Shown here one piece after another: positions 1 through 7,321 of a stretch of 42,307 bases of DNA. The DNA is from Lentisphaerota bacterium (GTDB lineage Bacteria > Verrucomicrobiota > Kiritimatiellia > PWTM01): NCBI GenBank assembly GCA_016873715.1, contig VGWF01000024.1, positions 1 to 42,307 of the forward strand, in the 5' to 3' direction. Under the pieces are notes generated by a model. The model was not told where the DNA came from and did no database searches. It saw nothing but the letters and a program-made list of their open reading frames with translations. The translations under genes and the position numbers were made by a program. Position 1 is the stretch's first letter, and every line of letters starts with the position of its first letter.

Positions 1-317
1 TGGTTCGTATCGTTCAGTTCGTGGGTCTCGTGACGGCCGAAGGTCGGGGAGCCGGCGCGGAGATCGACGACGACGTCGAGGATGGCGCCGTGGACGACGT
101 CCAGCAGCTTGGCCTGGGGATTCCGGACCTGGTAGTGCAGGCCGCGCAGGACGCCGCGGACGGAGCGGGAGTGGTTGTCCTGCACGAAGCGGCGCGGGAT
201 GCCCGCGGCCTCGTAGTGGGCGAGCTGGAAGGTCTCCTCGAAGTAGCCGCGCGGGTCCGGGAAGACGCGCGGGGTCAGGAGGAGGATGCCTTCGAGCGAT
301 GTCGTTTCAGCGTTCAT
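1..317 (-). CDS. rfbC: dTDP-4-dehydrorhamnose 3,5-epimerase, 3' end cut by the window edge
   Basis: Reading leftwards from the ATG at 317, about 105 codons stay open to the window edge, so the C-terminal half is missing. RmlC epimerases invert C3 and C5 of dTDP-4-keto-6-deoxyglucose on the way to dTDP-rhamnose in the cytoplasm. Family signatures are visible: PRGYFEE near residue 22, FVQDNHSRS near 44, VLRGLHYQ near 56 with the catalytic-type His at about 61, and DVVVDLRAGSPTFG near 81. It follows rfbA by 155 bp on the same strand, the usual pairing for this pathway; rfbB and rfbD are not in the window. No strong ribosome binding site precedes the start, and the gap holds two structured repeats. 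Family call is secure from the motifs; the length cannot be judged. Confidence 0.93.
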   Translation of the reverse strand, partial: MNAETTSLEGILLLTPRVFPDPRGYFEETFQLAHYEAAGIPRRFVQDNHSRSVRGVLRGLHYQVRNPQAKLLDVVHGAILDVVVDLRAGSPTFGRHETHELNDTN

Positions 318-340
318 GGGGTCTCAGGTGGTCCTGCGTG

Positions 341-387
341 CGGCCGCGCGGAGCGCGGCCGTCCCGCCGTCCTCATTGAATCCGTGG
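341..387. repeat. GC-rich hairpin repeat, copy 1
   Basis: The core (342-360) is a perfect palindrome, GGCCGCGC, loop GGA, GCGCGGCC, followed by a common tail containing CCGTC and TCATTGAATCCGTGG. Two further copies lie at 415-462 and 1576-1620, always in gaps of the nucleotide-sugar gene cluster. Confidence 0.8.
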
Positions 388-414
388 CATCCGTGCGATC
401 CGTGGTTCTGTGTC

Positions 415-462
415 CGGCCGCGCGGAGCGCGGCCCTCCCGGCTGTTCGCGTCGAATCCGTGG
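415..462. repeat. GC-rich hairpin repeat, copy 2
   Basis: Same palindromic core (416-434) as copy 1, with the tail diverged in the middle but ending again in GAATCCGTGG. It ends close to the rfbA stop codon (473-475), so it could act as a transcript-end structure or processing site; that role is inference. Confidence 0.8.
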
Positions 463-472
463 CAGGGCCGCC

Positions 473-1348
473 CTACCCCCGCGGTTCCTCGGCAAGGCGG
501 AGGAGGTAGCGGCCGTAGTCGTTCTTGGCGAGCGGCTCGGCGAGGCGGCGGAGGTCGTCGCGGGTGATGTAGCCGCGGGTGTAGGCGATCTCCTCGAGGC
601 AGGCGATCTTGAGGCCCTGGCGGTCCTGGATGGCCTGGACGAAATTGGCGGCCTGGAGGAGCGAGTCGTGGGTGCCGGTGTCGAGCCACGCGCAGCCGCG
701 ACCGAGGCGCTCGACATGGAGGTTGCCGCGCGCGAGATAGGCGCGGATGACGTCGGTGATCTCGAGTTCGCCGCGGGCCGAGGGCCGCAACGAGGCGGCG
801 ATGTCCGTGACGTCGCGGTCGAAGAAGTAGAGGCCGGGGATGGCGTAGTTCGACTTCGGCTTCGCGGGCTTCTCCTCGATGCCCACCACCCGGCCGGCGG
901 CGTCGAACTCGTAGACGCCGTAGCGCTCGGGGTCCTGGACGGGCTAGCCGAAGACGATGCCGCCGGAGGTCAGCCGGCCGGCCCGCGCGAAGACGTCGGC
1001 GAGGCCGTGACCGTAGAAGATGTTGTCGCCGAGGATCAGCGCCGCAGCGTCGCCGCCGAGGAACTCGCGGCCGATGACGAACGCCTGCGGCAGCCCCTCC
1101 GGGCGGGGCTGGACGGCGTAGCGGAGGCGGAGGCCGAACGGCGCCCCGTCGCCGAGCAGATCTTCGAATCGCGGAAGGTCCTGCGGGGTGGAGATGATGA
1201 GGATGTCGCGGATGCCGGCGAACATGAGGACCGAGATCGGGTAGTAGATCATCGGCTTGTCGTACACCGGGAGCATCTGCTTGCTGACGCCGCGCGTGAT
1301 CGGGTACATGCGCGTGCCCGAGCCGCCGGCGAGTACGATGCCTTTCAT
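473..1348 (-). pseudogene. rfbA: Glucose-1-phosphate thymidylyltransferase interrupted by one in-frame TAG
   Basis: The ATG at 1348 is preceded by an AGGAAGGGA-type ribosome site about 9 nt away; the frame runs to a TAG at 473-475, 291 sense positions, the normal length for RmlA. RmlA makes dTDP-glucose from dTTP and glucose-1-phosphate. Visible motifs: GGSGTRMYP (residues 8-16), [16 protein letters not shown] (22-37), [22 protein letters not shown]-like [12 protein letters not shown], and a full C-terminus. Codon 135 (946-944) is TAG where relatives have Tyr in an FGY-x-V stretch; both halves are otherwise intact and in the same frame. One substitution (TAC or TAT to TAG) explains it. As written it gives only a 134-residue fragment lacking half the nucleotidyltransferase fold. 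Sequencing error, a young pseudogene and suppression are all possible; TAG is an ordinary stop for many neighbours. Confidence 0.9.
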
Positions 1349-1452
1349 GTCGGGGTCCCTTCCTGTGTCCGGCCGGGCCGGCAGCGCCGACCCGCCTTCG
1401 CTTCGCTGCGGCGCGGCAAGGTGGAGCGGCGCCCGGCGTCGTTCCAAGCCCT

Positions 1453-1528
1453 GGAGGGGCACGCTCCGTCGTGCCCCGTCGCCGCGTTCCAGAACCGCGC
1501 CCCGGCGCCGACAGAGCGGCGCCCTCCA
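1453..1528. repeat. Two-hairpin repeat with complementary loops, copy 1
   Basis: Left hairpin: GGGGCACG, loop CTCCGT, CGTGCCCC. Right hairpin: GGCGCCG, loop ACAGAG, CGGCGCC. The outer ends TGGAGGGG and GCCCTCCA form an imperfect terminal inverted repeat. The copy at 2790-2857 has identical arms, with a right loop ACGGAG that is exactly complementary to the left loop CTCCGT. Confidence 0.85.
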
Positions 1529-1575
1529 TGAGCCCTGGACCTCATTGAATCCATGTCATCCGTGGTCCTGCGTTC

Positions 1576-1620
1576 GGCCGCGCGGAGCGCGGCCCTCCCG
1601 CCGTCCTCATTGGATCGGTG
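1576..1620. repeat. GC-rich hairpin repeat, copy 3
   Basis: Core palindrome at 1576-1594, identical to copies 1 and 2, followed by the same CTCCCGCCGTCCTCATTG tail. It sits just downstream of the DegT aminotransferase gene. The rest of the 299-bp gap 1349-1647 holds the two-hairpin repeat and fragments of the ATCCGTGG-type repeat; I see no gene there. Confidence 0.8.
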
Positions 1621-1647
1621 GTTCCGCGTGCGGGCGCTCGGGGACGT

Positions 1648-2763
1648 TCAACCGTAGAACCCGCGGATCGTATCGACGACATAGGCGGCCTGGTCGTCGG
1701 TCAGTTCGGGATAGACCGGCAGGGCGAGGGTTTCGGCGGCGGCCCGCTCGCTCTCGGGGAAGTCGCCGGCCTTGTGGCCGAGGCAGGCGAAGCACTCCTG
1801 GAGGTGGAGCGGGACGGGGTAGTAGACCTCGCAGCCGACCTGGGCCTTCTTCAGGTGCTCGATCAGGGCGTCGCGCCGCGGGACGCGGACCACGTACTGG
1901 TTGAAAATGTGGCGGTCGGTGGTGATGGCCGGGGTGCGGACGAGGCCGCGGTCGAGGAGACCGGCCTCCCGGAAGAGGCGGCCGTAGCGGGCGGCGTTGC
2001 GGCGGCGGCCCTCCGTCCACGCATCGAGGTGGCGCAGCTTCACCTGGACGACCGCGGCCTGGAGGGTGTCGAACCGGAAGTTGCCGCCGATGAGCTTGTG
2101 GATGTACTTCGGACTCATGCCGTGCATGCGCATGACGGCGAGTTTCCCGGCCCGCGCGGGGTCGTTGGTCGTCACCATGCCGCCGTCGCCGAAGCACCCG
2201 AGGTTCTTCGACGGGAAGAAGGAGAAACAGCCGTAGGCGCCGATCGCGCCGGCGCGGCGGCCGCCGTGGGCGGAGCCGATCGCCTGGGCGGCGTCCTCGA
2301 TCACGACGAGCCCGCGGCGGGCGGCGATGGCGCAGACCCGGTCCATGTCGGCGAGCTGGCCGTAGAGGTGGACCGGCATGATGGCCTTGGTGCGGGGCGT
2401 GACGGCGGCCTCGATGCGGGACGGATCGATGTTGAAGGTCACGGGATCGATGTCGACGAAGACCGGCCGGGCGCCGACGCGGGCGATGGAGCCGGCGGTG
2501 GCGAAGAAGGTGTAGGGCGTCGTGACGACCTCGTCGCCGGGGCCGATCCCCTCGTTCATGAGGGCGATCAGGAGCGCGTCGGTGCCCGACGAGACGCCGA
2601 CCGCGTGGGCGACGCCGCAGTAGGCGGCCACGTCGCGCTCGCAGGCGGCGACCTGCGGGCCGTTGATGAAGTACTGCGACTCGATCACGTCGCGGATGAC
2701 CGGCTCGATCTCGTCGCGGATCGGGGCGTACTGGGCCTTCAGGTCAAGAAGGGGAACATTCAT
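1648..2763 (-). CDS. DegT/DnrJ/EryC1/StrS-family nucleotide-sugar aminotransferase
   Basis: A 371-residue fold-type I PLP enzyme. These transfer an amino group from glutamate to a keto nucleotide sugar in the cytoplasm, feeding O-antigen, capsule or glycan synthesis. Visible: the N-terminal PLLDLKAQY motif, GTDAL near residue 60, [11 protein letters not shown] near 84, [10 protein letters not shown] with the pyridine-nitrogen Asp157 and Gln160, SFFPSKNLG with the Schiff-base Lys186, and a C-terminal domain with [12 protein letters not shown], the ring common to WecE, QdtB and WbpE-like proteins. The length is normal. It is upstream of rfbA and rfbC on the same strand, so the product is probably an amino-deoxy sugar on a dTDP carrier, but sequence alone does not tell the substrate or the position aminated. 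Confidence 0.93.
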   Translation of the reverse strand: MNVPLLDLKAQYAPIRDEIEPVIRDVIESQYFINGPQVAACERDVAAYCGVAHAVGVSSGTDALLIALMNEGIGPGDEVVTTPYTFFATAGSIARVGARPVFVDIDPVTFNIDPSRIEAAVTPRTKAIMPVHLYGQLADMDRVCAIAARRGLVVIEDAAQAIGSAHGGRRAGAIGAYGCFSFFPSKNLGCFGDGGMVTTNDPARAGKLAVMRMHGMSPKYIHKLIGGNFRFDTLQAAVVQVKLRHLDAWTEGRRRNAARYGRLFREAGLLDRGLVRTPAITTDRHIFNQYVVRVPRRDALIEHLKKAQVGCEVYYPVPLHLQECFACLGHKAGDFPESERAAAETLALPVYPELTDDQAAYVVDTIRGFYG

Positions 2764-2789
2764 GGTAGTCAGGGGTCAGATACGAACAT

Positions 2790-2857
2790 GGAGGGGCACG
2801 CTCCGTCGTGCCCCGGGATGGTGCGCCATGCTGGCGCCGACGGAGCGGCGCCCTCCA
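2790..2857. repeat. Two-hairpin repeat with complementary loops, copy 2
   Basis: Same arms as the copy at 1453-1528; the linker between hairpins is shorter here. It lies between the GbsR-like gene and the DegT gene. The remainder of 2764-2983 has no convincing gene: short open frames there are repeat-derived. Confidence 0.85.
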
Positions 2858-2983
2858 GGTCCGGGAGGAAGCTGTCGAATCCCACGGTCCCGCAGACCCC
2901 GCTCCAGCCGGGCAGGCTTCCGCCCTTGGTCGAGGATCCCGCGGGGGCTCCATGACCCGGGCGTCGCGCGCACAAGCGGCGGT

Positions 2984-3484
2984 TCACGTTTGAATCAACT
3001 GCAGCACCATCGGGAGCAGGCGGTCGGACCGGCTGTGCCAGCTGGCCAGACGATCCACCCGCTCCTTCAGGGCCGCCTTCTCCGTCCCCTCGACGCCGTC
3101 GAGGAGCTTCCGGATGCCGGCCAGCCGTTCCTCACCGCTCTCGAGGTGGGGAATGACCTCTTCCTTCAGAAACCCGCTGACGAGTTTCCGAAGTTCGCGT
3201 TCGGCCGTGAAGTGGTCGCGGCGGTCGCCGGGGACATAGACGGTGCGGGCCGCGCCGAAAGACTTCAGCAGGCGCAGCCCCTGGCTCGTCGCACCCTTGC
3301 TGAGGCCGAGGCGCTCCATGAGGACGTCCATCGGAAGCGGGTCGCGGGAGACGAAGAGATAGCCATAAAGCTCGCCCACGGAACGGGGAAGGCCGATCAA
3401 CGATGCAAGGTGGACAAACAACTCCACCACCTCGTGCTCGATCTGACGCACGGTCCCGTCGCCGCTGACCGGTGGCGAGTTCAT
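2984..3484 (-). CDS. GbsR/MarR-type winged-helix transcriptional regulator
   Basis: About 166 residues. The N-terminal half reads like the GbsR branch of MarR regulators: LASLIGLPRSVGELYGYLFVS, then a winged helix with PLPMDVLMERLGLSKGATSQGLRLL as helix-turn-helix and a DRRDHFTAERELRKL wing. GbsR relatives often control osmolyte uptake or transporters, but no such target is next to it. The start ATG at 3484 lies only a few bases after the predicted transcription start, so translation may be leaderless; a GTG at residue 10 with GGGA upstream is an alternative. The upstream promoter carries an inverted repeat over the -10 box, suggesting autorepression. Family call is firm, the regulated genes are unknown. 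Confidence 0.85.
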   Translation of the reverse strand: MNSPPVSGDGTVRQIEHEVVELFVHLASLIGLPRSVGELYGYLFVSRDPLPMDVLMERLGLSKGATSQGLRLLKSFGAARTVYVPGDRRDHFTAERELRKLVSGFLKEEVIPHLESGEERLAGIRKLLDGVEGTEKAALKERVDRLASWHSRSDRLLPMVLQLIQT

Positions 3485-3487
3485 TCT

Positions 3488-3505
3488 GTTCACAAAATAA
3501 TGAAC
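3488..3505. promoter_or_regulatory. Candidate operator for the GbsR-like regulator
   Basis: Inverted repeat GTTCA, 8-nt spacer, TGAAC. It overlaps the -10 box and the start region of the regulator gene, the expected place for autorepression by a dimeric MarR-type protein. Unusually AT-rich for this window. Confidence 0.6.
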
Positions 3506-3523
3506 CCAGCCCCCGGATGTCAA
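3494..3523 (-). promoter_or_regulatory. Sigma-70-type promoter of the GbsR-like gene
   Basis: On the minus strand a perfect TTGACA (3523-3518), an 18-bp spacer and TATTTT (3499-3494), or TTATTT with 17 bp. Transcription would start near 3487, three bases before the ATG. The -35 box shares bases with the TGA stop of the upstream hydrolase gene. Confidence 0.7.
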
Positions 3524-5454
3524 CCTGAAACGTTAACCAGAAAGTGGACGATCCGGCAGGCTGTGCCCGCGGACTTCGGGTTCTTCTCCGCGGTCATCCG
3601 CAGGCGCAGCGTGTGGGGGCCGGGCTTCAGGGCGGGGTCGAGCATCACGGCCCAGGGCAGGTGGAGTTGCGGACTCCACTGCGTGAAGAGGTCGCGGCGC
3701 TGCGCCGGGGCGCCGTCGACGGACCACTCGACGATCCCGGCGTCGGGGCCCGAGGCGATCATCAGCCCGATCCCGCGACCGGTGAAGTCGAACTCGAGTT
3801 CGGCGCCGGCCTCGGAGGCGACCATCATGGGCACACGGACGTAGCCGGGGCGCGTGCCCTTTCCATCCGTTGGACCCCAGGCCGGATCGAGCGTCCAACC
3901 CTTGGAACCCCGGGCGCTCTCCGGGGGTGCGAGGCATCCGCCGTCGTAGCTCAGGGGGTCCAGCGGCGCGGGCATCGGCCGGGCCCGGCGCGGCGCGGCG
4001 AAGCCCGACGCGTCGAAGAGGCGGTCGATGGACGCCGCGTAGAGCCGGTGGCCGAACGGCGACGGGTGGAGGTCGCGGAAGTCCTTCTCCCACGTGAACT
4101 CCCCGGCGTGCATCCGCTCGAACACCTCGCGGGCGAGGTCGATCGACGGCGTGCCGTAGTGCCCGGCGACGCGTTCGTGCTGCGCGACGACCACGGGCGT
4201 CGCGCCGGAGGCGAGGGTCTTCGTCTTGCCGGGGTCGGCGAAGTGGAGCAGGACGATGTCCATGTCCGGCTGGTGCGCGCGGGCATGGCGGACGACGCCC
4301 TCCATGCCGCGCAGCATCTCCTCCGGCGTCATGCCGTTGGTCTCGTCGTTGACGGCGGCCTCGACGAACATCAGGTCGATGCGGCCCTTCGACAGCGCAT
4401 CGCGCACGAGCCGGAACGCGTGCGGGGTCGACCCGAGCGAAGGGATGCCCGCGTTGACGAACTCGAACTGCGTCGACGGGAACCGCCGCCGGAGCGATTC
4501 GCCCACGTGGTCGCGCCAGCCGCCGCCGGCGGTGATGGAACCGCCGAGGAAGACGACGCGCGCCGGGCCGGCGGGGAATCCGGACAGCCCGCCGCGCAGG
4601 GTGAAGTAGTCCGCCCCGTACGGCACCGGCGGATCCGGCTGCCGGAACCCCTCCATGCGCGGCGTGTTCTCGAGGATGAAGTTCACGATCCGGGCGGGGT
4701 CCTTCAGGCTGTGCGGGTGATGTTCGCCGTTCGGCTTCGCGATGACCGTGATCTTTCCGCCCAACTCGCGGTAGCGCTGCGCCAGGAGGAGCGTGTTCTC
4801 CTCGATCGGCACGACGGTGTCGGCCTCGCCGCAGACGTGCAGCAGCGGGATCCCGGCCCGCGCCAGCGGTTCGAGGCGATCGAGCGGGTTGCCGCGGAAG
4901 TCCTTCGCCGTCTCCTCCGTGAGCCCGAACTCCTTCAGGCAGGCCGCCCACGTCGGGGAGTGGCCCGGCCCCCTGCCCTTCCCGCCGGGCCAGCTGCGGA
5001 TATCGAGCACGGGCGCGTCGGCGTAGATGCAGGTCACCTTGCCGGGGTTGGCGGCGGCCCAGTTGTAGATGTAGAGGCCGCCCCGGCTCATGCCCTCCAG
5101 CGCGGCCCTGGGCGCGAACCCGTGCTCCTTCACGAGCAGTTCGTGGAACCGGTCCCAGTGCGCGACGGCGCGCGGCGAGCCGAACATCTCGGCGACGTCC
5201 ATGTGGGCGACGTGGTAGCCGAGTCGCAGCAGGGCGAGGTCGGCCTGGGGCTCGTGGCCCCAGAACCGCGCGCGCCAGATCCACGGGCGGCCCGGCGCCT
5301 CGTTCGTCGGCGCGACGACGATGCACCGGCGGCCGTCGTGCTCGAAGTCCCACCGCGGCCAGCCGAACCACTGGGTCTGCGTCCCGGGAAACGGCGCGGC
5401 CGAGGCCGACGCGGCGATCCCCGCAGCCATCACCATCCGTTGCACGGCGTTCAT
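3520..5454 (-). CDS. Secreted two-domain hydrolase: alpha/beta-hydrolase fused to SGNH/GDSL esterase
   Basis: 644 residues with an N-terminal signal peptide (about 1-20, ending ASASAA). Domain 1 (about 25-270) is an alpha/beta hydrolase of the prolyl-oligopeptidase-like type: nucleophile Ser123 in GMSRGG, acid Asp212 in CGEADTVVP, and His245/246/248 in GEHHPHS. Domain 2 (about 285-480) is SGNH: block I FLGGSITAG with Ser306, block III VNDET with Asn369, block V RDLHPSPFGH with Asp461 and His463. The last 150 residues look like a beta-sandwich, possibly carbohydrate-binding. Such proteins in this group of bacteria act on esterified plant or algal glycans; the precise ester is unknown. An AGAGG ribosome site precedes the ATG at 5454. 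Its stop codon overlaps the -35 box of the GbsR-like gene. Confidence 0.85.
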   Translation of the reverse strand: MNAVQRMVMAAGIAASASAAPFPGTQTQWFGWPRWDFEHDGRRCIVVAPTNEAPGRPWIWRARFWGHEPQADLALLRLGYHVAHMDVAEMFGSPRAVAHWDRFHELLVKEHGFAPRAALEGMSRGGLYIYNWAAANPGKVTCIYADAPVLDIRSWPGGKGRGPGHSPTWAACLKEFGLTEETAKDFRGNPLDRLEPLARAGIPLLHVCGEADTVVPIEENTLLLAQRYRELGGKITVIAKPNGEHHPHSLKDPARIVNFILENTPRMEGFRQPDPPVPYGADYFTLRGGLSGFPAGPARVVFLGGSITAGGGWRDHVGESLRRRFPSTQFEFVNAGIPSLGSTPHAFRLVRDALSKGRIDLMFVEAAVNDETNGMTPEEMLRGMEGVVRHARAHQPDMDIVLLHFADPGKTKTLASGATPVVVAQHERVAGHYGTPSIDLAREVFERMHAGEFTWEKDFRDLHPSPFGHRLYAASIDRLFDASGFAAPRRARPMPAPLDPLSYDGGCLAPPESARGSKGWTLDPAWGPTDGKGTRPGYVRVPMMVASEAGAELEFDFTGRGIGLMIASGPDAGIVEWSVDGAPAQRRDLFTQWSPQLHLPWAVMLDPALKPGPHTLRLRMTAEKNPKSAGTACRIVHFLVNVSG

Positions 5455-5553
5455 GATCCTCTTGATACGGCGGACCGGCCGCGGAAGCAACCCCGGCGGC
5501 CCCGGGAGCTTGCCATGCATCTCCGGCTCGGGTACGTTGGACGCGAGGATTTC

Positions 5554-7269
5554 ATGGTCAAGAAACCTTTTGAATCGCGGGTACAGGACCTCGTCTACAA
5601 CATCGACGTGGGCATCGGGCTGCGCCTCGTCCAGATCGGCGTGGTCTCGCTGATCATCCTGGGCCTCCTCCTGATGTTCACGGCCATCCAGTTCCGCGGC
5701 CTCAAGGACGGCGAGGCGATGGAGCTGGCCCAGCTCGGAAAGAACCTGTCGGCCCAGAAGAGCTTCGTGACGCAGTGCGTGAGGCCCTCGACGATGCGGA
5801 TCCTCCAGCAGGGCCCGCTCCGGAACGCCTCCGTCGAACGCCATCCGGACATCCTCCACCCGCCGGTCTATCCGGCCCTGCTGGCGGCGGGCTTCGCGGC
5901 GTTTCCGAACGCCTTTTCGCCGGAGAAGCGGGGCGGCATCTTCACGCCCGAGCAGTGGATCGTGATCCCCCTCAACCATCTCTTCGTGCTGGCGACCGGG
6001 GTGTTCGTCTTCCTGGCCTCCCGCCGGCTCTTCAGCCTTCGCATTTCCGTCCTGACCACGATCTCGTTCTTCCTGAGCCGCCTCGTATGGGACGACAGCA
6101 TCTCGGGCCTCGGGATTCCGGTGGTCGCCTTCTTCTGCATCGGGTCCTTCTACTTCGCGCTGCGCGTGGCCGACGCGGCGGGCTCGGGGATGCCCGTGGG
6201 ACGGTGGATCGTCTCGTTCCTCTTCTCCGCGGGCTTCGCCGGCATGGCCGTCCTGACCCGGTACGCGGCGCTGGCGGTCATCCCCGGCATCCTGCTCTAC
6301 CTCGGCTTCGCCCTGCGCCGCCGCGCGACGGTCTGGCTGCCGCTGTTCCTCGTGATCGTCGCGGTCATGCTGACCCCGTGGCTCCTCCGGAACCGCAAGG
6401 TCTCCGGCGCGTTCTGGGGCGCGGCCCCCCGCACGGCGCTGCACAACAGCGGGCTCTCCGACGGCGACATGATCGACCGCACGCTCAAGACGGAACTCAA
6501 GGCCGGCGGTGTCGTGCGCAAGCTCCAGTCGAAGTTCGTGTCGCGCGCGTCCCGCCTCGTGCGGGAGGATCTCGACACGCTCGGCGAGGGGCTCCTGCTG
6601 CCCTTCTTCTTCGCCACGTTCTTCTTCCGGTTCGCCCGGCGGGAGGTGCACCTGTTCCGGTGGGGCATCGCCCTGTCCATGATCCTTCTCTTCCTCACCG
6701 CCTGCCTGTTCGACGGCGCCTTCCGCCTGCTGCACCTCTTCTGGCCGTTCGCCATCGCCTACGGCTACTCGTTCTTCTCGATCCTGCTCGACCGGCTGCA
6801 GTTCCAGCTCCGGCTCGCCCGGATCGCGGTGACCGGCATCGTCATGCTCTCGTCGGCATTCCCGTTCGCCGCCGCCTTACTCCCGCCCCGCCCGGGCATC
6901 CCCTACCCGCCCTACATCCCCCTCTTCATCACCTCCGTCAGCGGGATGCTCGAACCCAACGAGGTCATGTGCACCGACATGCCCTGGGCCACGGCCTGGT
7001 ACGGCGACCGCGTGTCCATCTACCTGCCCCCCTCGCTCGACGAGTTCTACGAAATCAACGACTACTACAAGGCCGTCAAGGGGCTCTACTTCACGACGCT
7101 GACCCGCGACCAGCCCTACGCCCGGGGCCTGCGCACCGGCCCCTACAAGTCGTGGTTCCCGATCCTCGAGGGCCGCATTCCGAACGACTTCCCGCTGACG
7201 CAGGGGTTCCCCCTGAACAACCTCGACCAGTTGTTCCTCTCCGACCGCATCCGATGGGGCTCGCGCTAG
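5554..7269 (+). CDS. GT-C (GT39/ArnT-like) membrane glycosyltransferase
   Basis: 571 residues with roughly ten hydrophobic segments. GT-C enzymes move sugars from polyprenyl-phosphate donors on the outer face of the inner membrane. After the first transmembrane helix (about 25-47) comes a loop with KDGEAMELAQLGKNL carrying the expected acidic residues (Asp52, Glu54), then HPDILHPPVYPALLA near residue 97, the typical PMT_2 HPP-hY-P-LL signature. The C-terminal 120 residues after the last helix form a soluble tail containing PWATAWYGDR. I start at ATG 5554 because GCGAGGA precedes it by about 7 nt; an ATG at 5516 has no such site. Divergent from the hydrolase gene and followed after 52 bp by gspK on the same strand. 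Acceptor and sugar are unknown. Confidence 0.8.
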   Translation: MVKKPFESRVQDLVYNIDVGIGLRLVQIGVVSLIILGLLLMFTAIQFRGLKDGEAMELAQLGKNLSAQKSFVTQCVRPSTMRILQQGPLRNASVERHPDILHPPVYPALLAAGFAAFPNAFSPEKRGGIFTPEQWIVIPLNHLFVLATGVFVFLASRRLFSLRISVLTTISFFLSRLVWDDSISGLGIPVVAFFCIGSFYFALRVADAAGSGMPVGRWIVSFLFSAGFAGMAVLTRYAALAVIPGILLYLGFALRRRATVWLPLFLVIVAVMLTPWLLRNRKVSGAFWGAAPRTALHNSGLSDGDMIDRTLKTELKAGGVVRKLQSKFVSRASRLVREDLDTLGEGLLLPFFFATFFFRFARREVHLFRWGIALSMILLFLTACLFDGAFRLLHLFWPFAIAYGYSFFSILLDRLQFQLRLARIAVTGIVMLSSAFPFAAALLPPRPGIPYPPYIPLFITSVSGMLEPNEVMCTDMPWATAWYGDRVSIYLPPSLDEFYEINDYYKAVKGLYFTTLTRDQPYARGLRTGPYKSWFPILEGRIPNDFPLTQGFPLNNLDQLFLSDRIRWGSR

Positions 7270-7321
7270 GCGCGGAACCCCCGCCCGGGACCGCGACCGA
7301 TCATCACGGAGGAGCGATCGC

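Noticed and set aside
473-1348. Reassignment of TAG as a sense codon
   Set aside because: TAG ends many intact genes here (GT-C, FMN carrier, polyferredoxin, msrB, ppx, UVR protein), and no other internal TAG is needed.
2764-2983. Short open frames between the DegT and GbsR-like genes
   Set aside because: They translate repeat sequence (peptides rich in Gly, Arg, Ser, Pro) and have no ribosome site or conserved pattern.
3488-3505. LexA box
   Set aside because: The arms are GTTC then GAAC, ten bases apart, the reverse arrangement of the GAAC-N4-GTTC site found upstream of the SOS repressor.
5516-5554. Alternative ATG start of the GT-C gene at 5516
   Set aside because: No ribosome binding site before it, whereas GAGGA precedes ATG 5554 at good spacing.
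3520-6735. Minus-strand open frame of 1071 codons extending the hydrolase far upstream
   Set aside because: Only the part below 5454 has a signal peptide and homology; the upstream part is the antisense of the GT-C gene, caused by GC-rich codon bias.
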